Positions 32,819-42,134 of a stretch of DNA of 64,000 nt are shown here, piece by piece. How positions within the stretch are numbered: the stretch's first letter is position 1; each line of letters starts with the position of its first letter. A program made the position numbers and the translations under genes. The stretch is taken from assembly GCA_018136815.1 (NCBI GenBank), contig CM030931.1, forward strand, positions 8,420,557 through 8,484,556. Direction: 5' to 3'. The notes beneath the pieces were generated by a model. The model saw only the letters and a list, made by a program, of their open reading frames with translations, ran no database searches and was not told where the DNA came from. The stretch is from Isochrysis galbana (taxonomy: Eukaryota > Haptophyta > Isochrysidales > Isochrysidaceae).

Positions 32819-34417
32819 TCACTGTACGTTCTGATAGTTGTAGCCTGCTGTGACCACTACGATGGATCCGATGACGATAGAGTTGTTCATCGGCCCATTG
32901 AAGAGCATATGCGATGCCGCGGTTGTGAGCACAATCGAAGATGCGGTAGAGATGTTCTTGGCTAATCCGTCGGCGTATTTGATGACCATTGCCACCAGGA
33001 TGCCGCCGAGAGCACCCAGCAAAGCTACCGCGAGCGTCACGCGCGACCAGCCGTAGAAGGGCGCCCTCGGGTTGTCATATATCGACCATGGCACATAGAT
33101 GAGCATTGAATAAAAAGCGAGCTGCAAGTTACGGTCCCACACCGTGAGGCTTGTGGTTTTCAGGACTTTCTCGAAGTAGACTGTCGCGAGACCCGAGAGA
33201 AGGCAGTCGAGCGTAACAGCGATGATTCCAACCACGTACGAACCGAACCCCGCGGTACCTGCCTCACTGACCGCCACCGTGCTGGCGCCGTCGATGCACG
33301 CGCCCGACCCGGGTCTCGCCTCGAGTGAGATGAGGAGGACACCCAACACCAAAGTAACAAGCGCGCACCACTTGGCTTGAGAGAGCACGCGATTCAGGAA
33401 GCAGCGCTGGAAGAGCGCTGTGAAAAAGATTTTGGATTGCTGTATAACGGCAAAGGTGCCAGCATCGATGCGATTCAATGAGACGAAGCCAAGCATGTTC
33501 ATGATAAGATACATGCATGCTGGCACAGCCATCTTTGCAGAATTAGTGAGCAGGAACTGTAGGCGCGCGCCAATCGGGAGCTCGCGCGGCGCTTCTGAGT
33601 TAGCCGGATCACCCATGATCATGACCAGCGACAGGCAAAACTTGATGACCTCACCTGCACCCAGCACCGACGCGGCCCCCCAAGGCTCGTGTAAGATGCC
33701 CGTCGCGTAGCGCCGCAGCAACACATAAGCAGAGTACTGGATGCAAAGGAACACCACACAGAGCACACGACGGCGCACTGCTCTCATGGACTCCGCGCTC
33801 AGCTGCATCTGCACCGTGGTGCCCACCTCGGGATCGCGGGGCGACTCAGTCTGGAGCAAGACTGACTTGATCTCCGGCCCACCCTGAGATTGGGTCGATA
33901 GGGCCAGCAGGATGCCAACCAGCGCGAGCGCAAGGGCAGCACCGAGCAGAGGCAGGGAGGAGGAGGACGAGGTCGAGGCCGCGTCTGCTGCATCGACCAC
34001 CTTGGTGCGCCGGGGAACCTCCGACTCGAGTTGATGGTGAGGCCTCGCCACCGCGTCCGCCAGTTGCGTCGGTTGCGCCGGCAGCTGCGGCAGTTTCGGC
34101 CGTGGCTGCTGCTGTGGCATCGTCGGCTGCTGCTGCTTCGTGGGTGTCTCAAGCTGCGATTGTGAAGTTCGGACCACTACCCCCTGCCCCAGCTGCTGCG
34201 CCGGCTGCGGTGCCTCGCCCGTGATCGGGTCCAGCGTAGGCGTGGCGGCACTTGCGGCACAGAAGCCGCACGACTGGCACTTGCAGTACCTGCAGTGGGC
34301 GGTGGCGCGTGCGGGCTTGCAGAAGTCGGCGCACGTGCGGTAGTTGAAATCGCCCTTCATCGATGAGCGGCAAGCCGGCTCGGCTGCAGCCGCCAGCAGC
34401 ACGAGCAGCGGAAGCAT
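32819..34417 (-). CDS. Nucleotide-sugar transporter (SLC35A-like) fused to a secreted Cys-rich N-terminal domain
   Basis: The start is set at the ATG at 34417, giving 532 residues with a signal peptide (MLPLLVLLAAAAEPA); the frame stays open upstream but is low-complexity Pro/Gly. Residues ~16-53 hold eight Cys (NYRTCADFCKPARATAHC, then RYCKCQSCGFC), like the small extracellular Cys modules I associate with haptophyte and alveolate proteins. A Gln/Pro linker and one membrane segment (LLGAALALALVGILLAL) follow. The C-terminal ~330 residues are a ten-helix-type NST domain: YSAYVLLRRYATG, LLTNSAKMAVPACMYLIMN, FAVIQQSKIFFTALFQRCFL, KYADGLAKNISTASSIVLTT, near-textbook SLC35A motifs. It should exchange UDP- or CMP-sugars for the nucleoside monophosphate in the Golgi. 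The fusion could be a mis-joined gene pair but is one uninterrupted frame. Confidence 0.88.
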   Translation of the reverse strand: MLPLLVLLAAAAEPACRSSMKGDFNYRTCADFCKPARATAHCRYCKCQSCGFCAASAATPTLDPITGEAPQPAQQLGQGVVVRTSQSQLETPTKQQQPTMPQQQPRPKLPQLPAQPTQLADAVARPHHQLESEVPRRTKVVDAADAASTSSSSSLPLLGAALALALVGILLALSTQSQGGPEIKSVLLQTESPRDPEVGTTVQMQLSAESMRAVRRRVLCVVFLCIQYSAYVLLRRYATGILHEPWGAASVLGAGEVIKFCLSLVMIMGDPANSEAPRELPIGARLQFLLTNSAKMAVPACMYLIMNMLGFVSLNRIDAGTFAVIQQSKIFFTALFQRCFLNRVLSQAKWCALVTLVLGVLLISLEARPGSGACIDGASTVAVSEAGTAGFGSYVVGIIAVTLDCLLSGLATVYFEKVLKTTSLTVWDRNLQLAFYSMLIYVPWSIYDNPRAPFYGWSRVTLAVALLGALGGILVAMVIKYADGLAKNISTASSIVLTTAASHMLFNGPMNNSIVIGSIVVVTAGYNYQNVQ

Positions 34418-34644
34418 CGTGCCGAGTGGTCGGGGGTCGGGGCCGGGGGGGGAGGGGTGGCAAGGTGGGGGAGGCCAGGGGGTGGGGAGGGAGGGGGGGC
34501 GGGCGGCGGGTGTGCGGGCGCCACGTTCTTCTTGCCGAAGGGGCGCGAATCTAACGTTATCGGGAGGTCCAAATCCGCCTACTCGGGGGTGTGCACTTGA
34601 GGCGGTGCTCGGCGATGGAGGGCTTGTCCCTCCCGCGGCGGGCG

Positions 34645-34725
34645 GGTGGGGGGGGGGGGGGGGGCGCCGCACCTCGACCATCTCTCTCTCTCTCGCTCGC
34701 CCCCCCCCCCCCCCCCCCCCCCCCA
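34645..34725. repeat. Poly-G and poly-C/CT tract upstream of the transporter gene
   Basis: A G run (34649-34663) and a C run (34700-34723) separated by a CTCTCTCTCTC block, about 230-310 bp upstream of the minus-strand start. Confidence 0.8.
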
Positions 34726-34975
34726 TCTTTCTCCGTGGCTCTCTCTCCTCTTTCTTGCCACCACCTTAGGTATATGTAGATCCCCCTCCGCCTCGCACTG
34801 CCGGTGGGGGGTCTCCCTCTCCCCTCCCCCCCCCCCTTCTCTCTCAGTTCCCCTGCTGCTCGCCGCTCTTCCTTCCTTCCTTCAGCGGCCTTTCCTTCCC
34901 TTCCTCTCTCACACCGCTCAAATCATCTTCTCTGTAAAAAATCCTCTGTGTGAAATCTTCTAAACCTGACCGGCG

Positions 34976-35551
34976 ATGGTGGTGGTGTCGCCCTCTGGGA
35001 GGCAAAAAACAGACTCCGTACCAGAGGCCAAGAGGGATTACTTTATCCTGACCCCCTTTGCAAGACAAGATTTTTTAGTTCAAGTAAGCTCGCAGCCCCA
35101 GTTTTTAGTTAAAATCTCCCGGAACGGCGGAAATCGCGCTGCTGGTTTTCGGGCCGCCTCGCTGTTGAACTTTTGGCTACCCGCCAGCGATGGCGGACGA
35201 GCGGACGAGGCCCTGCCCGCGGACGAGCAGCTTAGCCAGCTGGAGCCAGCTGGTGAAGGCGAGGCGCCCACGGGACGGCGGCATAGGAGCACAAGGCTCA
35301 ACGCGTTGCGCGAGAAGCGCGAGAAGCGCCTCGTGCAGCTCAGCAAGGGGCGCAAGCGCGTGGTCGACTGCGAGGCCAAGCTGGGCACCGCGGTCAACAA
35401 GGCAGCCAGATAGGAGGAGGTGGAGAAGGCGCGCGCGAAGCTAAAGGAGGAGGAGATGAGGGTGGCCGCCCTAGACGAGCAGATCGAGATTGAGGAGCAG
35501 AAGCAGGAGGAGAAGGAGGAGCTGGAGCGCGTTGCGGAGGCCCGCCGATGA
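34976..35551 (+). pseudogene. Coiled-coil ORF interrupted by an in-frame TAG
   Basis: The first part (34976-35413, 145 codons) ends in a charged helix (LNALREKREKRLVQLSKGRK...AVNKAAR). After the TAG at 35411-35413 the same frame continues for 45 codons with strong coiled-coil character (EEVEKARAKLKEEEMRVAAL, then EIEEQKQEEKEELERVAEA) to a TGA at 35549-35551. The matching composition on both sides suggests a single ORF with a nonsense change, a sequencing error, or stop readthrough. Family unknown; it sits next to the duplicated repeat and may be mobile-element derived. Confidence 0.5.
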
Positions 35552-35687
35552 CGGATTTAGGTGTGATGCGTCCCTCCGTGGGGGGCGGCGGCCACCTCGG
35601 CCGCGAGCAGCTGGGCGGAGGCGTTGTGCGCGGCCAGGTGGCGGTGCGCGACCTCGAAGGAGAGGGCGGCGGTGCGCCGGAGGGTGA

Positions 35688-35939
35688 GTGTTCGAATTTG
35701 AGGCCGTCGACGAGATCGTCGCATTCGTATCGCCTGTAGGAGCGAACGACTTTCCGTATCCCTACGCCATTGATAAGACCGGTAGGCATTACCTCATGCT
35801 CGAAAAGAAAAAGAAGCAGGGGTACATTGACCCGTACCACAGCTTTTACGACATCGAAAAGAAGTTCAAGCTGACACACGAGGAGTGCGGTATACATCCG
35901 ATGCACTCATTGAAGACGATCCTTTCAAGACAAGTGTGA
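35688..35939 (+). CDS. Conserved hypothetical ORF, duplicated (copy 2)
   Basis: 83 codons as given, starting at GTG or running in from the GC-rich stretch before it. The protein is the same as copy 1 from FEFEAVDEIVAF through FPYPYAID to KTILSRQV, with two extra Lys in the LEKKKKQ run. It lacks the FYIGDLKYVFVG segment of copy 1, so this copy is truncated at its 5' end. Probably not functional. Confidence 0.45.
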   Translation: MFEFEAVDEIVAFVSPVGANDFPYPYAIDKTGRHYLMLEKKKKQGYIDPYHSFYDIEKKFKLTHEECGIHPMHSLKTILSRQV

Positions 35940-36168
35940 GGAGAGGTCCACGTCATGCGTGACGAGGAGGCCGCTGGAATTTTCATCGAGGGGGGGGCAC
36001 GCACTAGTAGTAACCATGCATCCCCTTGCTCACAGGAGCGCCCTCATGGTGAGCTAGGCCCGGTGTCCTAGGACCGAGCTTTTTTGTATTTGATGTTGCT
36101 CGGCCAGAGTCCCCACGGGAGGGGAAGAAACCCTGAGGGAAAGGAGACCAAATGAAGGCAAGCCGCCT
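35688..36168 (+). repeat. Direct duplication, copy 2
   Basis: Same block as 27366-27822, same orientation, 8.3 kb away; it carries about 20 extra bp (CACGCACTAGTAGTAACCATG...) near 35998-36018. Confidence 0.9.
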
Positions 36169-36408
36169 CGGCGTAGAGTTCTCATGCACAATAAGCTGCC
36201 AGACATCCGCGCCGCGCGCGGGGAGACGGACAATAAAAGCCGCGCTCAGAACGTGGCGCAACACCCCAATTCGCACGCAACCGGAGTGCCCTCCCAAAGG
36301 GGGGGGGGGGGGCAGTAGAAGTCACAAGTGCACAACGGGGACGGTAGAAGTCCCGCGCCTTTGTTTTGTCGCACGTGCCTGTCTGGGTACGTATGGGGCT
36401 CCACTCCT

Positions 36409-36642
36409 CTAGAGGTGCGAGACCACTTTTCTAACTTCCTGTGAATCGAACAATTCGCTATTCATTCGCACGTCATACATGCGGCCTGACTTATAGCCGA
36501 CTACTTCAAAGGTCCCTATCACCGGAAGGTGATCCGAGGCGCCAACGCGTGGGGTGGCATGTGGGTGGCCATCCGCTAGTTCACGTTCCCAACACTTGAA
36601 CGCAACCCTCATACAAATAACTAACAACACCCCCCATCGCAC
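36409..36642 (-). pseudogene. Scrap of a LINE endonuclease (EEP family) domain
   Basis: The minus frame carries GASDHLPVIGTFEV. The S-D-H-L-P motif is the conserved C-terminal active-site segment of the exonuclease-endonuclease-phosphatase fold used by LINE endonucleases. It continues to a stop 30 residues later. No upstream catalytic motifs remain. Confidence 0.5.
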
Positions 36643-37049
36643 AAGGGCCTTCGAGGGGTGATGACGCTCCCAATACCACTTCCAACCCTATTTGAGGATG
36701 ACGGCTTTCCCGATCTTTGTCAAAAGCGGGTTGCTCAAGCCACAAGCAGGTCAGCGTGTTTGATGCTTGAGAATTGGGTTCTGTGGCAGTTTATAAGATA
36801 AAGCCGAAAGGTTGCGTTCGTCGAGGACCGTATGGATGCAGCTCGCACTCGGCATGCATGCACTGCTGTTGTGCGCAATAGCTCCCGAGTATCATAGCTT
36901 CATTGCTGAGCCTTGACGGCAGTTTAGGCATAGACGTTAACTTTGCTTCACATTCGGTGATGTTGGACCCGTCGAAGGAAGCATGACGCCGTGGGCATCC
37001 AAACGGCAGGAAGAAGCGAAGGGTGGGTGACATGTGGAGGGGAGGGTTA
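36643..37049. other. Intergenic, nothing recognised
   Basis: Would contain the 3' UTR of the YeiH-family gene. No other signal. Confidence 0.4.
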
Positions 37050-38449
37050 TTAGGGAAAGATGGACAAAGCGGCATTAGAGGCAACTAGACCCCCAACGAG
37101 CAAATTCAGCCAAAGTGCAGCAGCCAAAATCATAGGCCTAGGACCGAGCTTGCGAATTTCGCCGAGATCGGCGTCAAGCCCCAGTGCGGCCATGGCCGAC
37201 GCGAGGAAAATGGCCGAGACCAGCGCCGCTGCTCGAGAGACCTCCGGTGCGAAGCCCACGGTTGAATTGAAGGCGGCAACGGCGAAAAAGCCGAGGGCAA
37301 ACCACGGCACTCTAGGACCAGCGGGTGAACGCCGGCCCTTGCTGCCTGAACTCGATTTGCTCTTACGAAGGGCACCATTCGGGCCAAAATAAAAGAGGAA
37401 GAGCAGCCATGGTTCAAGCATACACACGCGAAGTAGTTTCGTCACCACTGCGACTGAGGCCACGTCCGGCCCCATTGCCTTGCCTGCAGCAACCACACCT
37501 GCAAGCTCATGTACCGTCGAGCCTGCATGCGGGGGTCACAAGAGAATCACGAGCTGAATTTATGGAGGGATAGCGCGCTGCAGGCAGCCAGTGCTGAGAG
37601 CACGACGAAGGGCGAAGTGGCTCTGCGTATAGATGGAGGGCGCTATGTGCATCGCGCACCAGTGTAGATCCCCATGAGCCTAGGCGCAGAGCTGAGCACT
37701 GGGATGCTCTTGAAAAGGAAGGGATAGAGGAACATTGCGCTCGTGCCGCAAAGCACGACCGTGCCAACGGCAGCGGCCACCTCGTGAGGCTCTGCGTCAA
37801 TAATCGGCAGTGCTGCCGCGACAGCCGAGCACCCGCACACCGCAGAGCCCGTGCTAATGAGTGTTGTCAGCCTTTCCTGAAGCCCAAGAACGTGCCCGAG
37901 ACTGTATCCTATCAGCAGCGTTGACACAATAACGTAGGCGTCGGCGAGGAGCCCTGAAGCACCGACGCCGAGCACCTTTTGCAAGGTCAATTTGGCCCCG
38001 TACAAAACAATTCCGCCCCGAAGAAGCCGGGCCTTGGCAAATCGCATGCCTGCCGACGCACATTGGAGCGCCTTTCCAGATGGCTGGAGTGTACGAAGGG
38101 AAGTACCAATCAGGATGCCGCCGAGCGACGCCCACAGGAGCGGAGACAGGCCAACCGTCCGCCGCGCGAGCTGTTCGGCGCACCATGCGATAGAGCCGGT
38201 GAGTGCGAGCCCCGGTGCACGCTGCTTAAGGAAGCCGGCGCTTTGGTGAAGGCGCACGAATGGAGCGGTGCCGAGCGTCCCCTGCGCCCACTGGAAGCCT
38301 TCAGGTAGCAGTGGATCGTATGTGCTCATCGAAGGGACCACCGCACGTGGGACTAAGGGGCCAGGGAAGGAGATCCCGCCGCGCAACGCAGGCACCGGCG
38401 CCCACGCGAACGGCGAGAGTGCAAGAGGAAGCATCACCGTGGCGGCCAT
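37050..38449 (-). CDS. YeiH/UPF0324-family membrane protein, two exons
   Basis: Exon 1 is 38449-37660 and exon 2 is 37522-37050; the intron is 137 nt (GTGCGC...TGCAG, phase 1), giving 420 residues. The junction rebuilds the family motif YTG-STVHELAGVVAAG. Other hallmarks: RLLRGGIVLYGAKLTLQ, GSAVCGCSAVAAALPIIDAE, VVLCGTSAMFLYP and a hydrophobic C-terminus (LGPRPMILAAALWLNLLVGG). YeiH-type proteins have about ten membrane helices; an anion (sulfate) efflux role has been proposed for bacterial relatives but is not firm. The N-terminus (MAATVMLPLALSPFAWAPVP, then Pro/Ala/Ser-rich to ~45) looks like an organelle leader with an SPFAW site, so plastid envelope targeting is plausible. The family is mainly bacterial, so transfer in an ancestor is possible. 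Confidence 0.85.
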
Positions 38450-40017
38450 CAGCAGCCGTCGCTCTACCCGCCAGACAGGCAGTGGTTCGAGAAGGAATAC
38501 TGCTACTAGTAAATGAAAAGACTATAAAACTATAGCTGAGTTGAACACAGGAGACGAGCCTACATCCTACATGGTACATGGTACATGGTAGGAGTACATC
38601 GGAAACTCGGTTTAATGGTAATCCTACATGTGAAAAACAGTCCAACAGCCCAAGAAAACAGTAAAAACAGCTGTTTTGGGGTTACACAAAAAAGCCAAAA
38701 ACAGGCCGAAAAACAGGATCCTTTACCTACGTTAGAGTAAGGGGGTTACGGGGGCGGGCGCCCACTCGGAGCACGACGCACGCCGCACGCTCGCTCCCCG
38801 CCCCCCCTCCCTCCCCCCTCCCTCGCCCATCTGTTGTATTCAGGCCTCTCGGCCTGAATATTTCGGCATGAGCGCGTTCCTTCTTCGTTATTGTCGCATT
38901 CATCCTAGATGATGCGATTTCCAGGCTCTTATTTCCAGGTCCTTCGCCGTGCGGCCACACGGTGAAGCTCAGGTACTTCTAGGTTGGTAGGGTTCGTCCC
39001 TAGCGATCTAGAATTCGAGTTCTCGTTTCGTTCCGTCTAGCCTGTTTGTCAGGTCTAGATTCCAGGTTTCCTCCTTTCGGCTAAGGCCTGTAACCACTTG
39101 GATTTGGGACTAACCGGATATTGTGGGTAGTTCACCGACCCCTATCTAGTTAGATAGTGATAGTGACCGACCCCTATCTAGTTAGATAGTGATAGTTGCA
39201 AATGGCCCCCTAGGTAGTGATATTCTGATACTAGTAGTCGTACTATATAATATATAATATATAATATTAATTAATAATATATATATAGTGTGTGTGTACG
39301 TGTGTGTGTATGCGCGCGCACGTGTGTCGTGTGCGTGTGTGTGTGTCCCTACATATACAGCCGCAAGCCGCAAGCGGCAAGCGGAGCCATCCCCCCCCCC
39401 CCCCAATGGTATCGCTCCCCCCCCCCCTTCCCCCCTATTCCTATTCCCTATTCTCCTTTCTCTTTACTCTTTACTTATTTTGCGGCGGTGTCCGTTTTGA
39501 GAGTGGCGGGAGCCGACGCGAGGCGGGAGCCGACGCGAGGCGGCAGGCGGCAGGCGGGAGGGAGGTAAACATGTATCCAAAAGAAGATGTTGCTTCCTCC
39601 GCCGCGCCTGCCGCCGGCATGCCTCCTTCCTCTTGCCCTCAGGCCCTATGGGCCACTCCAATTCGTCAACGCGAGCCCGTAGCTCGCGCGTCGCGCATTT
39701 GCTCGGGCAGGCATGGGGATGGCAATGGCTGCGGGCCCGGGGGCAAGAGGGCTTCACCTCGCCGCGGCATTGCGCTGCGTGCTCGCAGGCTCTGTCTGTG
39801 TCTGTCGTAATCATCCTGCGATCGAGTAAGTATTAGTTATTCAGCCTTTTTATTCACGTAGTCTACCCTATCCTCTCGGTGGGACTTTCCTAGTGACCCC
39901 CAGCCGAGCCACGCGCTCATTCTTGCTCTGCAAGGGTTTTGTTTTCGCGCGTAGACCCCCCACACCCAACCAAATATCCACCAAGTACTCCGTGCCCAGC
40001 CAATTCCTGAGCGCGCG
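38450..40017. repeat. Intergenic with microsatellites and short tandem repeats
   Basis: A CATGGTA array at 38570-38591; two copies of ACCGACCCCTATCTAGTTAG (about 39137 and 39167); a TATAATATATAATAT tract at 39244-39285; a GT/GCGC tract at 39287-39350; C runs at 39390-39429; and at 39603-39680 a second copy of the CGCGCCTGCCGCCGGC segment of 25345-25425. No gene. Confidence 0.7.
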
Positions 40018-41021
40018 TTGAAGGCTGGCACGGCGTTCTTCGTTCTTCGAAGCCCTCACAGCCCCCACTGCAGCTCCATGGAGACAAGAGTGGCGTCAGA
40101 GGCAGGGGCATGCACAACCCCAACTTCCATCCGCGGGTCGACCCAGCCCGCGAGCAACCCAGAAGCCCCTCCACCTGCATCGCCGATAGCCATCGCGATC
40201 GGCGACGTCGCAGAAGTTGTTCTTCGTGAGGAGGGGGAGGCAGGAGGGGCGAGTTCCGGGCGCCCCAGGCGTCGAGCGGCCGCTCAGGTATCATACATAG
40301 GCGGGGGGCGCGTGGCTCCGCAGGAGGACACCAAGGAGCGCGCGCTGAAGGCCATCCGCTGCTGGTACCATCCAGACACCGACCGCAGCACGCTACGGAC
40401 GAAGGCCGACTGGGCCAAGGAGTTTGGCATCGACAGACCGCGCTTCACCTATTGGGAGCAGGGCGTGGGAGCGGTAGGCCTCGAAAGAAGCAGCGCTTCT
40501 CAACGGGGGTCTTCCTCGAGATGGGGCCAATAACAATAACATACGGTGAGGGCTTAGAAGTCGCCCGGAAGGAGCACGCGCGGCTAGCTGAATTTAAAGA
40601 AGGTAAGAAAGCTCGAGCGGCTCACCGCAAAGCGGCGGAGGAGCAGAGAACACTGGGCCGAAAGGTGGCAGCGCGCGCGGCTGCGGCCAAATTGTGGGCA
40701 ATTGATGGCGACGCCTCACGTCTGAAGAAGCACGAGTTAATGGACTTGCTCAACGAGGTAGGCGCGAGCGGCGGCGCATTCAAGCCCATGGATGGGAAGA
40801 AGGAAAAGCTGCTTCCGGCTTTTGAGGCGCATGTGCAAAAGGCGGGTTGTTGGGAGGCTATTGTGACTGTGTTGTGGGACCCTCCCACGGATGAGTTGGA
40901 CACGCAAGGGCGAAAGCGTTCGCCACCACGGGCACCCGCATCCGGTGCAGCACCTGTACCAGGCGTTGCGGTAGGGGTAGGGGGTGCATTTGCATTGGAT
41001 GGAGATGGCATGCAGTCTTAG
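40018..41021 (+). pseudogene. Two overlapping frames of one AT-hook-like protein (probable frameshift)
   Basis: Frame 1 (40018-40533) contains GRPRRRAAAQVSYIGGG and, near 40350-40460, a helix-turn-helix-like KADWAKEFGIDRPRFTYWEQG. Frame 2 (40452-41021, no ATG at its head) opens with GAGRGSGRPRKKQRFSTGVF, a good AT-hook core (GRP). It then has charged helices (EHARLAEFKEGKKARAAHRK) and a SAP-like DASRLKKHELMDLLNEVGAS. Both halves make sense only if joined near 40450-40470, so a one-base frameshift or missed splice is likely. The make-up suggests a DNA-binding protein, perhaps of a mobile element. Family not recognised. Confidence 0.45.
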
Positions 41022-41635
41022 GTAGAGTGTTCTTATGTCTATGTCTTGGTACTCTTTCTATGTGGCCATACCTACTGACTACTGAATCCCACGCCGCTTG
41101 CTCTCTCTGTATACGGTGACGCTCGCTCTCCCAATCGCCGGCACCTGCTGATAGCGCACTGATGTGCGCAAACGCCTGCCCAGGGCTGGCCGTCACACGC
41201 CATGCCCATACCCATGGGCGGTAGCCGCCAGGCATGCTTACCCTGGGCCCAACCATAGCTTTTTTGTATGGGTTGCACTTGAAATATGGGACTTTGGGAC
41301 CTTGAAGAACAAAATGACAGGGATTGAGGGGTGCCCGATATTGACAGTCCGTACAGGCCCCGGCACGTGTTGCGTCTACGTCACAACCCTCTTGCATGCC
41401 GCCCAACCCTTTTGATGGAGGCCTTGCTAGTACATGTGGGCTGAGCACTATGCCTGACTCAGGGCCCTAAAGCATCAAGGGGCCAAAATACTGAGGGGGA
41501 GAACAATTATGCTAGGAATTGGCTAGGTACGGAGTATCCAGGGCACCCATGGAAATATCCAGAGATAGCTAGTCCTGCCAAAATTCGCCCAAATATCCAG
41601 TAGATATATTATCCGGATATTTCTGCCAAGGCCTA
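41022..41635. other. Intergenic, nothing recognised
   Basis: Repeated words GGATATTT / ATATCCAG around 41535-41630; otherwise no feature. Confidence 0.4.
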
Positions 41636-41810
41636 CTTACGGCACCCCCCAGGAGCTATCCCCCGATAGCTCTCGGGGGATTTTCTCGGTCCCCCGGTAG
41701 CTCTCGGGGGGGCTGTTGGCGATCGGGAAAAAATTTCCCCCCGATAGCTCTCGGGGGCCCCCGGTAGCTATCGGGGGGCGTTGGCTCCTGGGGGGTAACA
41801 TATGTACAAC
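41636..41810 (-). repeat. Dispersed palindrome-rich repeat, copy 2
   Basis: Reverse-complement match to 8930-9050. It is made of alternating CCGATAGCTCTCGGGGG, CCCCGGTAGCTCTCGGGGGG and GGCGATCGGGAAAAAA blocks, able to fold into several hairpins. It lies about 330 bp upstream of the MAP kinase start. Confidence 0.7.
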
Positions 41811-42134
41811 AAAAACACGTTCGGGTTCAAACTGCAGTGGCTGTAGGATTACAATACAACACAGCCGCCCGTGAGGAAACGGCTCTCCTCTCTCTCGCCG
41901 AGGTGCCTCTCTTCTCACTCTCCACCTTCCACCGGCCCCTTCAGCTGATTTGCTGACGAGAGAAGAGAGAAGTTGAGACGGAGAGGGGCGCGGCACCCGT
42001 CTCTCTTTCCGCCTCTCGTCTCTAGGCTCAGAGTTCCGACTTGAAGCGGGAGGAAAGCTCAAGGGAGAGAGAAGAGAGAGGGGCGGGGGGAGGGGGGGGA
42101 GAACTGCCTGGCTCGCCGGGCCCACCGCCCAAAC

